Assembly (NCBI RefSeq): GCF_003286085.1
Contig: NW_020825288.1
Coordinates: 16,926,001 to 16,990,000, forward strand
Length of the DNA: 64,000 nt
Source of the DNA: Drosophila persimilis
Taxonomy: Eukaryota; Arthropoda; Insecta; Diptera; Drosophilidae
Direction: 5' to 3'
In this document: positions 1 through 12,548 of the stretch, piece by piece
How positions within the stretch are numbered: the stretch's first letter is position 1
Layout of the letters: each line of letters opens with the position of its first letter
Translations under genes and position numbers: made by a program
The notes under the pieces: generated by a model
Told to the model about the DNA's origin: nothing
Databases searched by the model: none
The model's input: only the letters and a program-made list of their open reading frames with translations

Positions 1-302
1 TGGGTCGCCTTGAGTTAATGCGTTGATATGATGATATCATTAACAAAATTTGGCTCCTTGTGCTCCTTGTGCTCCTTGCTTAGCTTATGCGACCATAAGC
101 TTCTGTTTTTGCGGCCAGAGATATGGAAGCTAAACAATTGCAAGAAACAGTTGCTGATTTTGTGGTCTAATTGATACACAAGAACGACTGGACAACTGGA
201 CAGCAGAACAGGACAAGATGTCCTAGCCAAAAGTTACAAATGCAACGACCAGCAGCATCTGACAATTGTTTTCAATGTTGTGGTCAGCATCTATATCTCT
301 CG

Positions 303-358
303 TTCTCTCTCTCTCTCTCTATCTGTCTCTCTCGCTCTCTGTCTCTGTCTCTTTTGTC
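303..358. repeat. CT/TCTG microsatellite
   Basis: An almost pure CT tract with GTCT interruptions lies upstream of the beat gene. GAGA factor can bind such tracts from the opposite strand, but nothing here distinguishes a regulatory role from a simple repeat. Confidence 0.85.
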
Positions 359-735
359 TGTCCATCTGTCTGACTCTCTCACACATCCAATCTATTTTCA
401 GTTGTCAGCGACACACAGTATTCCTTCAGTTCTCCTGCCCCCAAAGCTGTCAATCAGTGGGTGGCTGCTGATGCATCTGCCTGGGGCATACGCTGCGTAT
501 GCTTAATGCTATTTGCCACAAAGACACTCACACATGGTTTGTGTAGTGTCGTGTGCTGCTGTTTAGTTAAAGGTTTTTGTGTCTTATTGCAGCAAAGTTT
601 TTAAGCACGTCGAACTCTTAAAACTTACGAACGACGCGTGTCATTGAAAGCCTTACACACACACACAAGCAGAGAGAGAAGTTGTCAAAGCAGACACGAG
701 TGACAAGAGAAAAACGAGACAAAAGACAAAAGAGA

Positions 736-779
736 GACATAGAAATAGACATAGACATAGACAAAGACATAGACATAGA
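736..779. repeat. Imperfect hexamer repeat (ACATAG)n
   Basis: About seven imperfect copies of a six-base unit ACATAG lie in the probable 5' UTR or promoter of the beat gene. Confidence 0.8.
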
Positions 780-1073
780 GGATGGATAAATAGACTAAAA
801 GTAAGGGCAACATTTCAATTTGCAGCTACTGAAACTTTGACAAGTAGCTGGAGAGCCAGTTATCAATAAGCCTGAGAGCAGAGTAGAGCGCAGCAGAGGA
901 GGAGCGGCATCATCTCAAATATGATTATACGCCTGATGCTTGAAACTTTTTGCTCATGCAATGCACTCTAAACTCTTTACAGCGCAGCAGACAGCCACAG
1001 ACACAGGAGGAGAAACAGAAGAAGTATCTGCAGAAGGAGCATCAGCATCAACAGTAGAACACACACAGGAAAA

Positions 1074-4000
1074 ATGGCCAGCCAGCGGGAGGGAGCAAGA
1101 TGTGCTTCTCGTCGAGGAGCAGGGCTCTTGCATTCCACATTCAATATGCTGGCATTCAGCTGGATTATAATCTCCGAGTTAATGCTCAGTGGTAAGTGTG
1201 CACGAGTCTCATAGTCCAGCCTGCCGCCAATCCCTCACGAGTTTCGTGTCATGTTAAACGCAATCTGAATTCCGAATTTATTATGCCAACAGCGTGTGTG
1301 TGCCACCATTTTGCGGTTAAAATTGATTATTTAATTTACCAAATAAGTGTTTATTATATGCACTGCCAGACCCCAATTCCCAATCGCCAATCCCCAATCC
1401 CAATCCGCGCTGTAATGCCATTTCCCTTTTAAAAATGACAAGAGAGAGAATGTGCCATCGCTTGCTTTTGATTAATATTGGTATGTTCAATTAAAGTAGC
1501 CATAATTTGGCCAGCCACAAGCCGCCCTGTCAGCCCTGTCCGTACTGTCCACACTGTCCGTATATTCCATCCTGTGGCACCCACAAATCGATGGAAAAAG
1601 TCCAGTCGATGGACACTTCATTTATTTTAAATCAGTTTTCATGCCATAGCCATGCCACACTCCACTCCCAGCACACGACTGTGCAGAATTTTTCCGGCAT
1701 TCTGATCTGCATATCCGAATGTATTCAATTACGTTGATTATGTTTCAGCCATCGAAGGATATGGATGTAGAAACTATTCCCGAAATGGTCGCAGTATATC
1801 CCACATATGTATATCTCTTTACTGCAATTTATTTAAATTTCCACTTGATGTTGGCAGATAAGTCATCGGATTTAATGCGGATAATTCGTGTGGCAACTGG
1901 CGCTCCGTAAATGAATCGAGCCCGAGATGAAACAGAAATGAAATAAAATGAAATAAATTGCATTAAATGCAAGTCAAATTCGGAGCGTCGACCATGGCGT
2001 CGCCCAGGGCCACTGTCATAAATTAACACTCAGGGGGGCAAGGGGGATCCTCCATCCCCCTCCAGCAACAATAGCAGACCAGGCCTGATCCTTGTCCTTT
2101 GGAAACTCCCGTGCATAATTGAGTTTTATTTGCACTTTTTTGTTGGTTTGTTCTCTTTTATTGTCTCTTTGCCTGGGGCATAATCGAATTCAAATTGTTG
2201 CCACATGCCGTGTACGAAATTCGCAGTCGAGAACCTCTCTCACTGAGAGTCCTGTCACGAACATCCCTTCATCCTTCCATACATACATACATACATACAT
2301 ACATATGTACATATCCGTTTGCGTATGCCTTTCCACTCTGGTTGCTGATAGTGTTTTTGTTTTTGTTCTGTCCCCCCAAAAGCTCATTGCCTAAAGGATC
2401 TGAAGATATTCGTGCCGGAGGCCGTCATCATGGGAAATGCAGCGACATTGTCTTGTCAATATGATTTGGAGCAGGTAAGTGACGTATCCTGAAGAAACAA
2501 CACCAGCAGCAGCACCAACAAGAGCAGCACCAGAAGCTATGAGGATATTGTCAACGGCGGCATGCTTAATTATTATAATTACATGCACTTTGTCTTGCCG
2601 TTGTCACCATTCTCTCCGTCCTCTCTGTCCCTGCTGCTGTGGCTCGGCTCATTGTCGCTGCGTTGCTGCTGCTGCTGCGATGTCTATCCACTCAGGCTTT
2701 TCATTAACGCATTTTCCTTCCGTTTTACAGGCAGCACTGTACGCTGTACGCTGGTACTTTGGCCAGGAGGAGTTCTATCGCTATGTACCCCGCGAGGCCA
2801 AGCCCACATTTGTCTTCGCCGTTGCCGGCATTAATGTTGATGTAAGTTTAATTAAGCATGGAATCTCTCTCCCACACAATGCCCTGGGACTCCTGTCTCC
2901 ATTGTCTCTCCATTTAATGAACAAATCACAAGAGCGGCAGCCATGTGTTCAAAGTTTTTTCAGACTAACAAATGGGAAAATATTCAAATATTGTGCAAAT
3001 ATTTATGAATGTAGACAGTGTGGCGGTGTTGCAGCTGCCTGAGGCAGTTGCAGGCAGCATCGTCTTTTCCCCCTCTAGCCCCCATGGGCGATCTGTGTGT
3101 GTGTGTCACACTTTTCATTTCTATTGCTATCCCATATTTGTAGACTTTTATTTACAATATTCGGTGGTGTTTTCCATTTACATATGTGTGTGTGTGTGTG
3201 TATGCTGCACAATTGGGAAAGTGCCACAACGCCACACACAGCCCCAAATGCTGATACAGCCGCCACTACCGCCGATGCCGCTGCTGCTGCCGCTGACTGA
3301 AATATTGCGAAAAGTGCAAAATAGTTTATGGCGCGCGCGGGCTGGGCTGGTCTGGGCTGCTAGGCAAACAAAAGCAAACAAATAACCGAGAAACCAGAAA
3401 ACAGCAAGATTCTAAAGGATATGGGTACAATCCATCCTAGTGCACGGAAAATGCTCAGCATTTTGCATGCCATTCCATTCCATTCCGTTTGTTCCATGCA
3501 GCGCTCATTAATAAAAACAACAGCCGCAAAGTATGCAATAAATTCGGTGCCCCGAGCAGCAGCGCCGCAAGCGGCGAAATATTTTGGACACCATTTAAAA
3601 ATCAGCATCCGGTTCCTGTTTTAACCATAAAAACACAACCCACAGAAACCAGACAAGGGTTCCCACTGAATATATGCTGCATATCAGGGAGGATACTCTA
3701 TGATTCGAAAGGACATAACCACTAGCTAAGACTGCACTGGAATAAAAGGCCAAAAGATGCAGAAAGATCAATTTGGAACCTCCTGTTCCATTTCGCTCAT
3801 GCCATAAACATTAAACATAAACATAAACACCATCCGCCGCAAGGTGTGCAGTAAATTTGGGTCGCCTAAGGCATGGAAGTACCATTACACATTTTGGGAA
3901 ATATTAATATCTAATGGAAAAAATGGACATGCTTAAACGTAAAAAACTTAAATATCATCTAGCAGATCATCCAAGACGTGCAGCTTCCAAAACCAACAGC

Positions 4001-7000
4001 TGTTTCATCTGGGAATCTTACCATTCACTGATCCAATGCATAATACGAGTATACCCTGCAAAACCCTTGACAGTGCAGTGTATAAACCTTCTCTCCTCAA
4101 TGGGGGCGTTCGTTTTGGGGAAAACGAATCGATTGTCGTATAATCATAAATAAATAAAATTGAATTTGCCATGAAAAATTTGTGTGCGCTTGTGTGTGTG
4201 TGGGTGTGCGGGGGAAATATAAATTGAAAACTCATTCGTCCGCACATAAAACTGCAAACTCATTTACAAACACTTCGGGCCACATTTTTCACAAAAAATT
4301 CGCCAAAAAAATATATATATAAGAAAAGGGGAACGTTAAATAATCATAAATAATGGCATAAAGCAAAGGAGTGGGGTGCGGATGATGGAGTAATGTTTGT
4401 TTTATGTAATGGCGGGGCTGCTAGCTACCAGAATCGCTCCGATTTCCCATCGGCTATAACAATTGCCCGGTCGCTCGCATCGATAATGGGGCACGCTGGC
4501 CACATCAATCAGCAGGGGGAGTGGGGCATGCCGCCGCTGCCGGACTTGATTAATTTGCTTTGATTGTGTCTTTAATTTGCACTCTGGCCCATGCAGCCCT
4601 GGCAGTGGGACAAAAAAGCAAAAAGGGAGAATGAGAAAGAGAAAGAGACTAGCCGGAAAAACAGGGAAATAAAATACGATAGCAAATAAAATAAAACACG
4701 AGAGAGAAATACGAGTGAATACAAGGAGGAACAACTCGGCTGCTGCTCGAATGTTAATTTGCCACTAATTAGCATTCAAAGGCATTTTTGCACTAATTAA
4801 ATATTTCGATTGCAGCATCACGACGGGGCATAGGGGCCGGGGCAGGGGCAGGGGCAGAGGGCGGGGCAGTGGGCGTGCGGCTATGCGTGTTAATTATTTC
4901 CCATTTCTACTTACTTTCCTTTTTGCCTTGCGCTCTCTATCGATTCCTCGCTTGTTTTTTATTTTATTTGGCGAATCGGAAACTATTCATTGAGGGCATT
5001 GCTGGGTTAATGTGGCAGGAGAGCCTACTTATGTGAGTGGCACGCCCCCGAGTGGAAATACATTTTAATTTGAGAACATGGCTCCTTGAGGATGCAATCA
5101 GCTATGAACCGCAAACAGGTGAAAAGCGTAAGAAAAGCGAGCTGGTGGGAGAGGCGGAGGCGGAGAGAGGAAGAAGTGGTCATGGCCCAATGGAGAAAGC
5201 CATAGAGAGAAAGAAAAGCTGAGAAGAGAGAGGGGGAGGGTGGACGGTCGATTGCATAATGCAAATGATTTAGCCAGCATTCGCCATGCAATTAAGTTTG
5301 AAGGTTAGCCCATAGTTTTAGCCACAAGCAGCAGTGGAGAAGCACCAATGGCAGTGGCAGCACCTTTTGAACAAAAATAAAAGTTAACAGCCAGCACTCG
5401 GCGCTGCCCCCAGCCCAAGGGGCAGCAGCAACAAATCGAAATGAGGCGCCCCCAACTTAAATTGATAGCAGCACTAACGAACGGCAAAGCGAGCGTCAAA
5501 GGCCACAGGCCAGAGGTCGAGTCCTGGTCCTGGCCACAAATGGAAAATGGAATTTTTAAGTTATGCCAAGGAATCAAGCATCTGCCACTACTGCCACTAA
5601 TGCTGCCCTGATCTAGATGCAGATGGATGGCTGGCTGGCTGGTATGATGGCGGAGGTGCCTCGAAATTGTGGCAAGTGCCGTAATTGAGATTAAAACATT
5701 ATAACTTGACTTGTTTTACTTTTGCTAAATCATTTCAAACAGCTAAACACGGGGCTTAATGAGAAAAGTTCCCGACCCGTGCGCCATTATGCATATGCAC
5801 ATACACCCATACATATACGCTCATATATATGATCATATGAGTGTGTGTGTATCTATGAGTGTCAGAGGTGGTGTATAAAGGAGGCAAACACTTGAATGGC
5901 AGCTGCCGCTGCTTCTGCTGCTGCCACTGCATCTGCTTCTGCTGCTGATGATGATGATGCCGCTGACATGCCACCATGCCACCACTTCTGGGGGCATGGC
6001 ATCCGCTGGGTGGGGTGGGCGTGGCCGAGACCAAAGTGCACTCGTGTCGTCCACTTGAGCGTTATTGGAATGTAAATGTATGCATATTAAGGCGGATAGC
6101 ACGAGGCGGAGGAGGAGGCGGCGACGGAGGCGGACGCAGATAGGAAGTCGCGTCGTCGACAAACTTCAAAAGTCATTCAGCATAGGGAAAGCAACACGCC
6201 CCTCCACTGCAGCAGCAACCACCACCCTGCAACACCACTCCACCTGGCGCACATGTCACCGAGTGGAAACATATATACATGTATGTACGAGTATATGCAA
6301 AAAAAGGGGAAAATGAACGGGAAAATCATCATGTTAAATGTAATTAAATTTTTAATTTAGAGACAGCCGCTCGCTTCGGTGGCGAATCTTCAATTAAAAA
6401 CACAATTACCAGAGAACCACCCGCTGAGCGACCTGGCAGGGAAGCCAAAGGGGCGGGGGAGGGGCAAGGGTCACAGCAGGACAGGAATAGGATATGCCAA
6501 GTGCCCCTAAAGTTCTGCGGCTTATTCATTGTCCGCCACAACAATAAAAATCGCCAGCAAGCAAGAGGCCTCTTCTCTGTGTCTCTGCCGCTGCCATTGC
6601 CACTGGCTTTCGGGCCCTTTTATCCTCTTCTCCTCAGTTTGTGGACTCCCAAAAAACTTTTTGCACACTGTCAACACGGAAGGAATTATTCCGCATTAAG
6701 TTTGCGGTAATGGCAGCCAGCGCCAGTGCTAGTTCCCTGCCTCTGCCTCCTGGCACTGCCTTTCTTTGCCGGAATGTCCTGGCGTTTGCTTTTAACATTG
6801 TTAATAACCCGACACGCCGGCTCACATTTATGCACAGCAATGTGCCGCTTAAAATTAATGCACTCTCCGCCTGGAAATACCAGCATCAGCAAAAGCAAAA
6901 GCAGCAACAGAAAGAGAACCCAAAGGCAGCCGAAGGCCAAGCGACAGAAGTGACCAAAAGTTGCTCCAATTCAGATCCTGAATTTGCAAGGCTTCTTTCG

Positions 7001-10000
7001 GACTGTAGGACTTCTCCAGGCACAGTTGTGGGGACTGTTGTTAATTAGGATGCACCATGCAGGAGGGTTTGGGGGGGTATGTGGGAGTCCCCTTTTCGGG
7101 CTTATCCGTAAAGTTGAAAAACTGTAATTGAGTGCGCGATGAAAATCTGCATGACCGATGCAACAAATACACTGTGAAAATTTGGAGACTACAAATTTAT
7201 AACGAAAATAAGTAAGGAATATCAAGTCTACTTAATTGTAGAGGCAGAGTTGCGTTTGAGTCATTTTTATGGCCAGAAAGAACAAGACAAGTTCCAACAG
7301 CCCAATGACAACCTTGGGCTGTTTGAACACCTGGCTTTCGAACACCATTAAGGCTAAAACGACGCGACACCTAAATATTAGGTGCTTAAATACAAAACAT
7401 ATTTGAATTACATAGTATTCACTTTGACAATTTTTAAATAGTTTTTTTAATAAATTAAAAACACCTTAATATATATATTTGTGGGAAATATATTTATTCT
7501 AAGTTTTAAATTATTTAATTTAGATGCGAGATTTTTTTAAATATTTTATATAGTTCTAAATAAAATATTGTCACATTAATACCAAAATCCATATGTCCAC
7601 TCTCGGAAATATGAAAATACTACAATTTCAGTGCTTTTTCCTCTGGTTGTAGTTTTTCAGATAGCCCTTCCATATGTGGACCCTCATCCTATGGGATAAT
7701 GAGAAAATGTTTTGATAATTATGTGACCACAATCAATGGAAGAATTTGTTGCTCTCCAGGGGTTGGAGTGCACTTCATCGAAATATTTCCATCTAAATAT
7801 CCTCTGGCCATAACCCTCTTTATAGCCAGAAAGCACTTCAATTACCATTATCCACTCAAGCCAGTCACATGCAGGCCTTCCCTCTCCTCTCCACTCGCCA
7901 CTCTGTGGCATTTTCCATTTTCTATTTTCCTGGCTGTTGTTTACGCCGTGCAGAGGCGGCCTTGGCTAAAAATTGTTGTGTTGTGTGTATGACAAATGGC
8001 AACAAATAAACATAATAAATAAAAGGCGAAATGCATTCCGTGAAGTGCAGGAGGCATGCAGTTCGAGGAGGAGGGGGGCACTGGATGGGGACAGCAGCGA
8101 CAGTTGCAATCGGAATCGCAGAGTGTAACTAGCTCTGTCCTCTGTCCGAGGAGCATCCACCATTGGCTCTTCACTGGCGCTGTTGTTGTTTGTTGTCTGC
8201 TGCCTGCGCCAACAATGAGCACAATAAAAAGCCATGCATTTTCCAAACACCCAAAAATTGTACGGCCACGGCAACAACTACGGTCCTAGCTCTGCTAGCT
8301 CTACTAGCTCCATGGTGCAACAATGGCGGTGCGAGTGTGAGTGGTAGAAGGAGAATAACAACCGCACCGGAAACATCTCATTCACTAAATTTGTGGTCGG
8401 TTTTTGCACAAGCGTTAGGCAGTCGAAGTTGTGAAATGCCAGCGGCAACTGGAGAATGGTATGGGGTATGGGGTATGGGGCATGTGGCATGGGGAATTGG
8501 TTGCGAAGACCGTCGAGCGGTAGTGGAGCGTAGGCAACGCCAACGCCGAACGCCGTTAGTTACAACAATGCTCGGAGGCAACGGAAATTCGGCATGACAT
8601 AATACGTGCACATGTGAGAGAGTGTCTGTGTCTGTGTCTGTGCCTGTCTGTCTGTGTGCTGCATGTGCGGCATGCGGCACTCGGCGTAGAGTGTGGATAG
8701 AATCGGAGTACGTAGCTGTGTATGGTGTGTGGCCACCGCGACTTGAGTTGATACAGCAATAATTCATAAAGTGTTGCATGCAAACGAGGCTGCAGCTGAG
8801 GCACATACACATGCCGCATGCGACAGAGCGTTGGTAAAATTAAAATTGCTTCACAACAAACAGCGGAAGCTCAGCGAGGAGCCACACACAGCACATGGAG
8901 AGTGAGGCACGGGGCATGGGGGCACAGGACAGAGGATAGAGGAAGAGGCAGCGCCACACAACTGGGGGCAACTGCAATGAAATTCATTGTATTCTTACAA
9001 CTCGACGACTCGACTCAGCCGGAGCTTTCTCCCTTTCTCTGGAAGCGTTTTTTGCTTTAGAGTTATTATTTCATAAAGCCAGAATTATTGAAACAATACT
9101 TTACTCTCACACATGGAACTCCTGGCACCACTCCACGTGTCCGTGTGTGTGTGTGTGTGTGTGTGTGTTTGTGGCATGCAAAATTACGCTTTAGTGGCAT
9201 CATTTTTTTTTCTGTTCATGCCACAAAGTTACAGCTGCGGCTACCGCTAAAGCAATATAAAATATAAATAGAAATTAAAAGCCAACAAATAAAAATACAA
9301 AAAAATATATAAAAACAGGAACGGAAAAAAGTCAGGAAAAACTTTTCCACGACAAAAGCAAAGTTAAGTTGAGTTCTTCTACCGCTACTGCTACTGCTGG
9401 TGGATGGTTGGCTGAATGGCTTGCCTCTCATACAAAATGGCTACAGTTTCACATGTGGAGAGGCAGCAACTCAAAAAGGAAGCAAGGATATGAGGGTGCA
9501 CGACTGGGCATATAATTCCTCAAAATGGCAGACATTTGCGTTTTGTTTGGCGCGCTTCCTGGCGCTGCCACTTCCGCTTCCGCCGCCAGTCCCACACAGA
9601 GCAGGGAGGCACCAACAAATAAAGTCACATGCAATTAAATAAATATGACAGAAAGCCACACACACTCCCTCACACACAAACACTCACCCCTGCAACGGTA
9701 TGAGGCAGAGCCACGCTGCCTGCGGCATAAAAACTAGTGAATAAATAAAGGACGACAGGAACAACTTTTGCTGTGTATGCGTATATGTTTGATTACATAA
9801 TTAGTGTCATTTAATTAGATGGGGATTGAAATCATATCAAGGGGCAAGTGGCAAGAGGCAAGTGGCGGCATGGACAACATTTATTTGTGGCAAAAGTTCA
9901 GAGAATTACGAGTATTAGGCATTGCTTGGCTTCAACTCTTGTTTGAGTGGAAAACTATTTCCATAAACACATCAGAGATGGCCTCGGGACCCAGAGAAAA

Positions 10001-12548
10001 AAACCATGAATTTTAATATTTACATTTCGATGTTCTAATAGCATTGATCCGAGAGTGGAAATTTACATTTTGATATTACGACTATGAATATATTTAATGA
10101 AATGTATTTATCACATTAAAATAAAATGTGTTTCATATTTACAATGAATCAATCTATGCAAAAAAAATTATTTCATATAAATCAGTAAGTCGGTTAAAAA
10201 GATATAGCATTCTCAATTTTTTAAAATTTTTGAACCTATTCAGTTGAGCGGCACTGTAGGTTAGGTTAGGTTAAAGCGGTAGCCGGGAGGGGGGGGGGGG
10301 GGATAAGAGCCTCCCGCCCCCAAGCTCACTTGGACCTATAAACAGGTCCGTTGTGTTGAGAGCGGCACTGTAAAATCAATATATTTTATATTACAAAATT
10401 TGAATTTATTTCATACAAATTAAATATTTTATTTATTTATTTTATTTACTTACATTTCTATTTTAATAAAAGTAAATTATATTTATTTTCCCTGCTTTCG
10501 TTTTTAAAGCCGAATAATTAATGTAATTGTGGGTGTGTTCCTTTTTTCTCCGAGTGTACTCATGCAATACGAAATTATAATGTATATGGGCTATGCCCCA
10601 GTGCACATTATTCATGCCACACAGCATACACACAAGACTCGTCCCTCTCTGTTGCATATAGAGAACCTTATCAATACGTTTCGCATTTGTTTTCATTTTA
10701 CGATTGCGTAACGAGATCAACGTCGACAAATCCAAAAGCCACTAGAACCACAGCTGCACAGAGCTATCCTTGCTAGCCCGCGGGGCCATAGAGATCCAGG
10801 AGCCACATTCATGGAGCCAATATGCCAAAATGGCAACCGCGAGGTTGCATGCAGCAGCAGACAGCATACAGGAGCCAGGAGCCAGAGGATGGTATGCTGC
10901 CTGGCGGCCCTTATCGACATTCGCGATATCTGCGAATGAACTGGCAGAAAACTAGAAAACAGCAAAAAAGAAATCAACAACCAACTAAATAGAAAAGCCG
11001 GGCTACGGGCGAGCAATGCTCGAAAGTGTTGAAACAATCGTAAAAAGCTGTTGTTCGCCTCGGGGCCGGGCCAGTAGTGGCCAGGATTCCTGGCATTCCA
11101 TGTGGAGCTGAATGTGCCAATACGAGTAGCAGCATTCGGTGGCGCAACCAACAACAAACAACCAACAGACAGCAATGGCAATGGCAATGGCAATGGCAAC
11201 ACAGTCATGCTTGGATTAGTACAGATGCAAATGAAACAAAGCGATGGGGCAGGGCAACGTTCGCGCTGGTTTTGGTGGCATATGCAGAACTCGAATGGGT
11301 TTGCTGTTTGTCTGAACTTAAATACAAAGGGCCAGGCCTGTGATAAAAGGACTTTCCCCCCAAATACGCACACCATAGAGGGGCACATTGAACAGACGCT
11401 GTGGGGCACGGTAATCGCGACTGTTCGCTGCTGAAGTGGATTTTGAGTAGGATATTGCACAACTGTTTGCCAAGTGGCAAGCGATGGCTGGCAATTAACA
11501 GAATATGCTAAACTGTGATAACGATCAAGGGATGGGATGGCATGGCGGGGGGATACCCCTTACAAAAGGTGAACAAAAGGCCCAACAAAAGCCCCCTGTG
11601 GCACTTGCTTCTGCCTCGTTGATTAACAACAAGTGCATCGCTTGCGCTTTTCACTGCCTTCAGTGAGGAGGACAGCAGATTATGTTGAAAAGCAGATAGA
11701 CATAGGTCTTTAATTCCAATTTCAGCACCATTTTTGTGGCATGTTTTAACTGTGTGTGTTTCCCCTTCCTTTGCTCCTACTTGCAGCTCACCAATTCGGA
11801 TGCCACGTCCGTCACGTTGAAAGGTGTCACCCGAGAGCTGAGCGGCAGCTATCAGTGCGAGGTCTCCGAGGATGCGCCGCTCTTCCACACCGAGATACGG
11901 TCGGCGCACATGCAGGTGATTGAGCTGCCCAAAGATGACCCCGTGATGCAGGTGGACAAGAAGGTGATTGGCGCCAACGACCACTTCAAGGCAGTGTGCA
12001 CTGTGGGTCCCTCCTATCCGCCGGCGAACATTACATGGTACATCAACGGACGCAAGGTGAGTGAAGGCTAATGATTGGACGCTGAGAGAGCGAGAAGGAG
12101 TGAACAAATATCTACTGATTCTTCCCATGTGCTTCCCTTTCGTTGCCTCTTTTCTCTCCTTTTTCAGATTTACAAAACGCCCTTGCAGCGCATCACACAG
12201 GATGCGTTTGAAGGCTCGACCACATACTCCTCGCTGGAGATCTATCCGCATAGCCAGGTGCTGCAGGGCTTCTTCCAGGCGATGCCCAAGTACCAGCCCA
12301 ACATAATGCTGCTCTGCGAGGTCTCCATTCTCCATGTGTTCCACAAGAGCGTCCAGCAGCGTATCGGGCTGAGCAATGCGCCGCCAACCACCATTTCGCC
12401 CAATCTACTCGGCCTCGAGGGCTCCAAGCGGTATGCCAACGGCGATCCGGATAACTCTGCGCTCACCGGCGCCTCTCAGTGCATCTGCTGCAGCGCCGTG
12501 GGCTCTGTCACCCTCGCATTGGCCACGCTGGCGGTGGCACAGCTGTGA
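1074..12548 (+). CDS. beat-VI: Beaten-path family two-Ig cell-surface protein (5 exons)
   Basis: Coding exons are 1074-1191, 2383-2474, 2731-2841, 11787-12056 and 12168-12548; all junctions are GT-AG, phases agree, and the product is 323 residues. The ATG at 1074 is the first one after an in-frame stop at 969. A signal sequence lies in residues about 24-40 (core LAFSWIII). Two Ig-like domains follow: C64 pairs with C131 (W78 in the core, YQC at 129-131), and C178 pairs with C247 (W191). N188-I-T is an N-glycosylation sequon. The stretch from VPEAV through the YDLE and YRYVPRE motifs is diagnostic of the Beat family, neuronal Ig proteins that bind Side-family receptors in axon guidance. The last ~28 residues are small and hydrophobic with no cytoplasmic tail, which suggests a GPI-anchor signal. 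Family assignment is firm. The member name rests on synteny with the DNAH10-like dynein and is tentative. Confidence 0.88.
1192..2382 (+). other. Beat intron 1
   Basis: The intron begins GTAAGTG and ends CCAAAAG. It separates the signal-peptide exon from the first Ig exon and has phase 1. It carries an (ATAC)n tract at about 2279-2306. No other gene is visible. Confidence 0.8.
4825..4873 (+). other. G-quadruplex-forming motif
   Basis: Eight runs of three or four G are separated by loops of only one to four bases. This satisfies the usual G3+N1-7 quadruplex pattern several times over. It lies on the sense strand of beat intron 3. Confidence 0.7.
9143..9168. repeat. (GT)n microsatellite
   Basis: About 13 uninterrupted GT units inside beat intron 3. 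Confidence 0.9.
10246..10372. mobile_element. Short insertion flanked by 13-bp direct repeats
   Basis: The 13-mer GAGCGGCACTGTA occurs at 10246-10258 and again at 10360-10372. It flanks a 101-bp insert that begins with three GGTTA-type units, contains a G tract of more than ten bases, and ends near TTGTGTTGA. The flanks look like a target-site duplication, and the insert is much more GC-rich than the AT-rich host sequence around it. It has no coding capacity. It is probably a short non-autonomous retroposed element; I cannot name the family. Confidence 0.55.

Larger units (their letters stand above)
1..1073 (+). promoter_or_regulatory. Upstream region / 5' UTR of the beat gene
   Basis: I see no gene here. 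The DNA holds a CT-rich microsatellite (about 303-358), a CA run near 656-667 and an (ACATAG)n tract at 736-779. The purine-rich 800-1070 stretch just before the ATG looks like 5' UTR. No clear TATA box fixes a transcription start, so promoter position is unknown. Confidence 0.4.
2842..11786 (+). other. Large beat intron 3 (8.9 kb)
   Basis: The intron splits Ig domain 1 between its two halves in phase 0; the donor is GTAAGT and the acceptor CTTGCAG. No open frame here looks like protein. It contains a G-quadruplex-type run (4825-4873), GT tracts (3185-3202, 9143-9168), AT-rich islands (about 7372-7620, 10010-10245, 10373-10520) and a 101-bp insertion with flanking 13-bp repeats (10246-10372). 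Long first-half introns of fly neuronal genes often hold enhancers, but no specific site can be assigned. Confidence 0.75.

Noticed and set aside
5756-6162. Minus-strand frames with His/Gln runs in beat intron 3
   Set aside because: They are translations of CAT and CAG repeats with no splice context.
11508-12344. Long minus-strand frame over beat exons 4 and 5
   Set aside because: It is the shadow of the Ig-coding exons on the opposite strand and matches no family.
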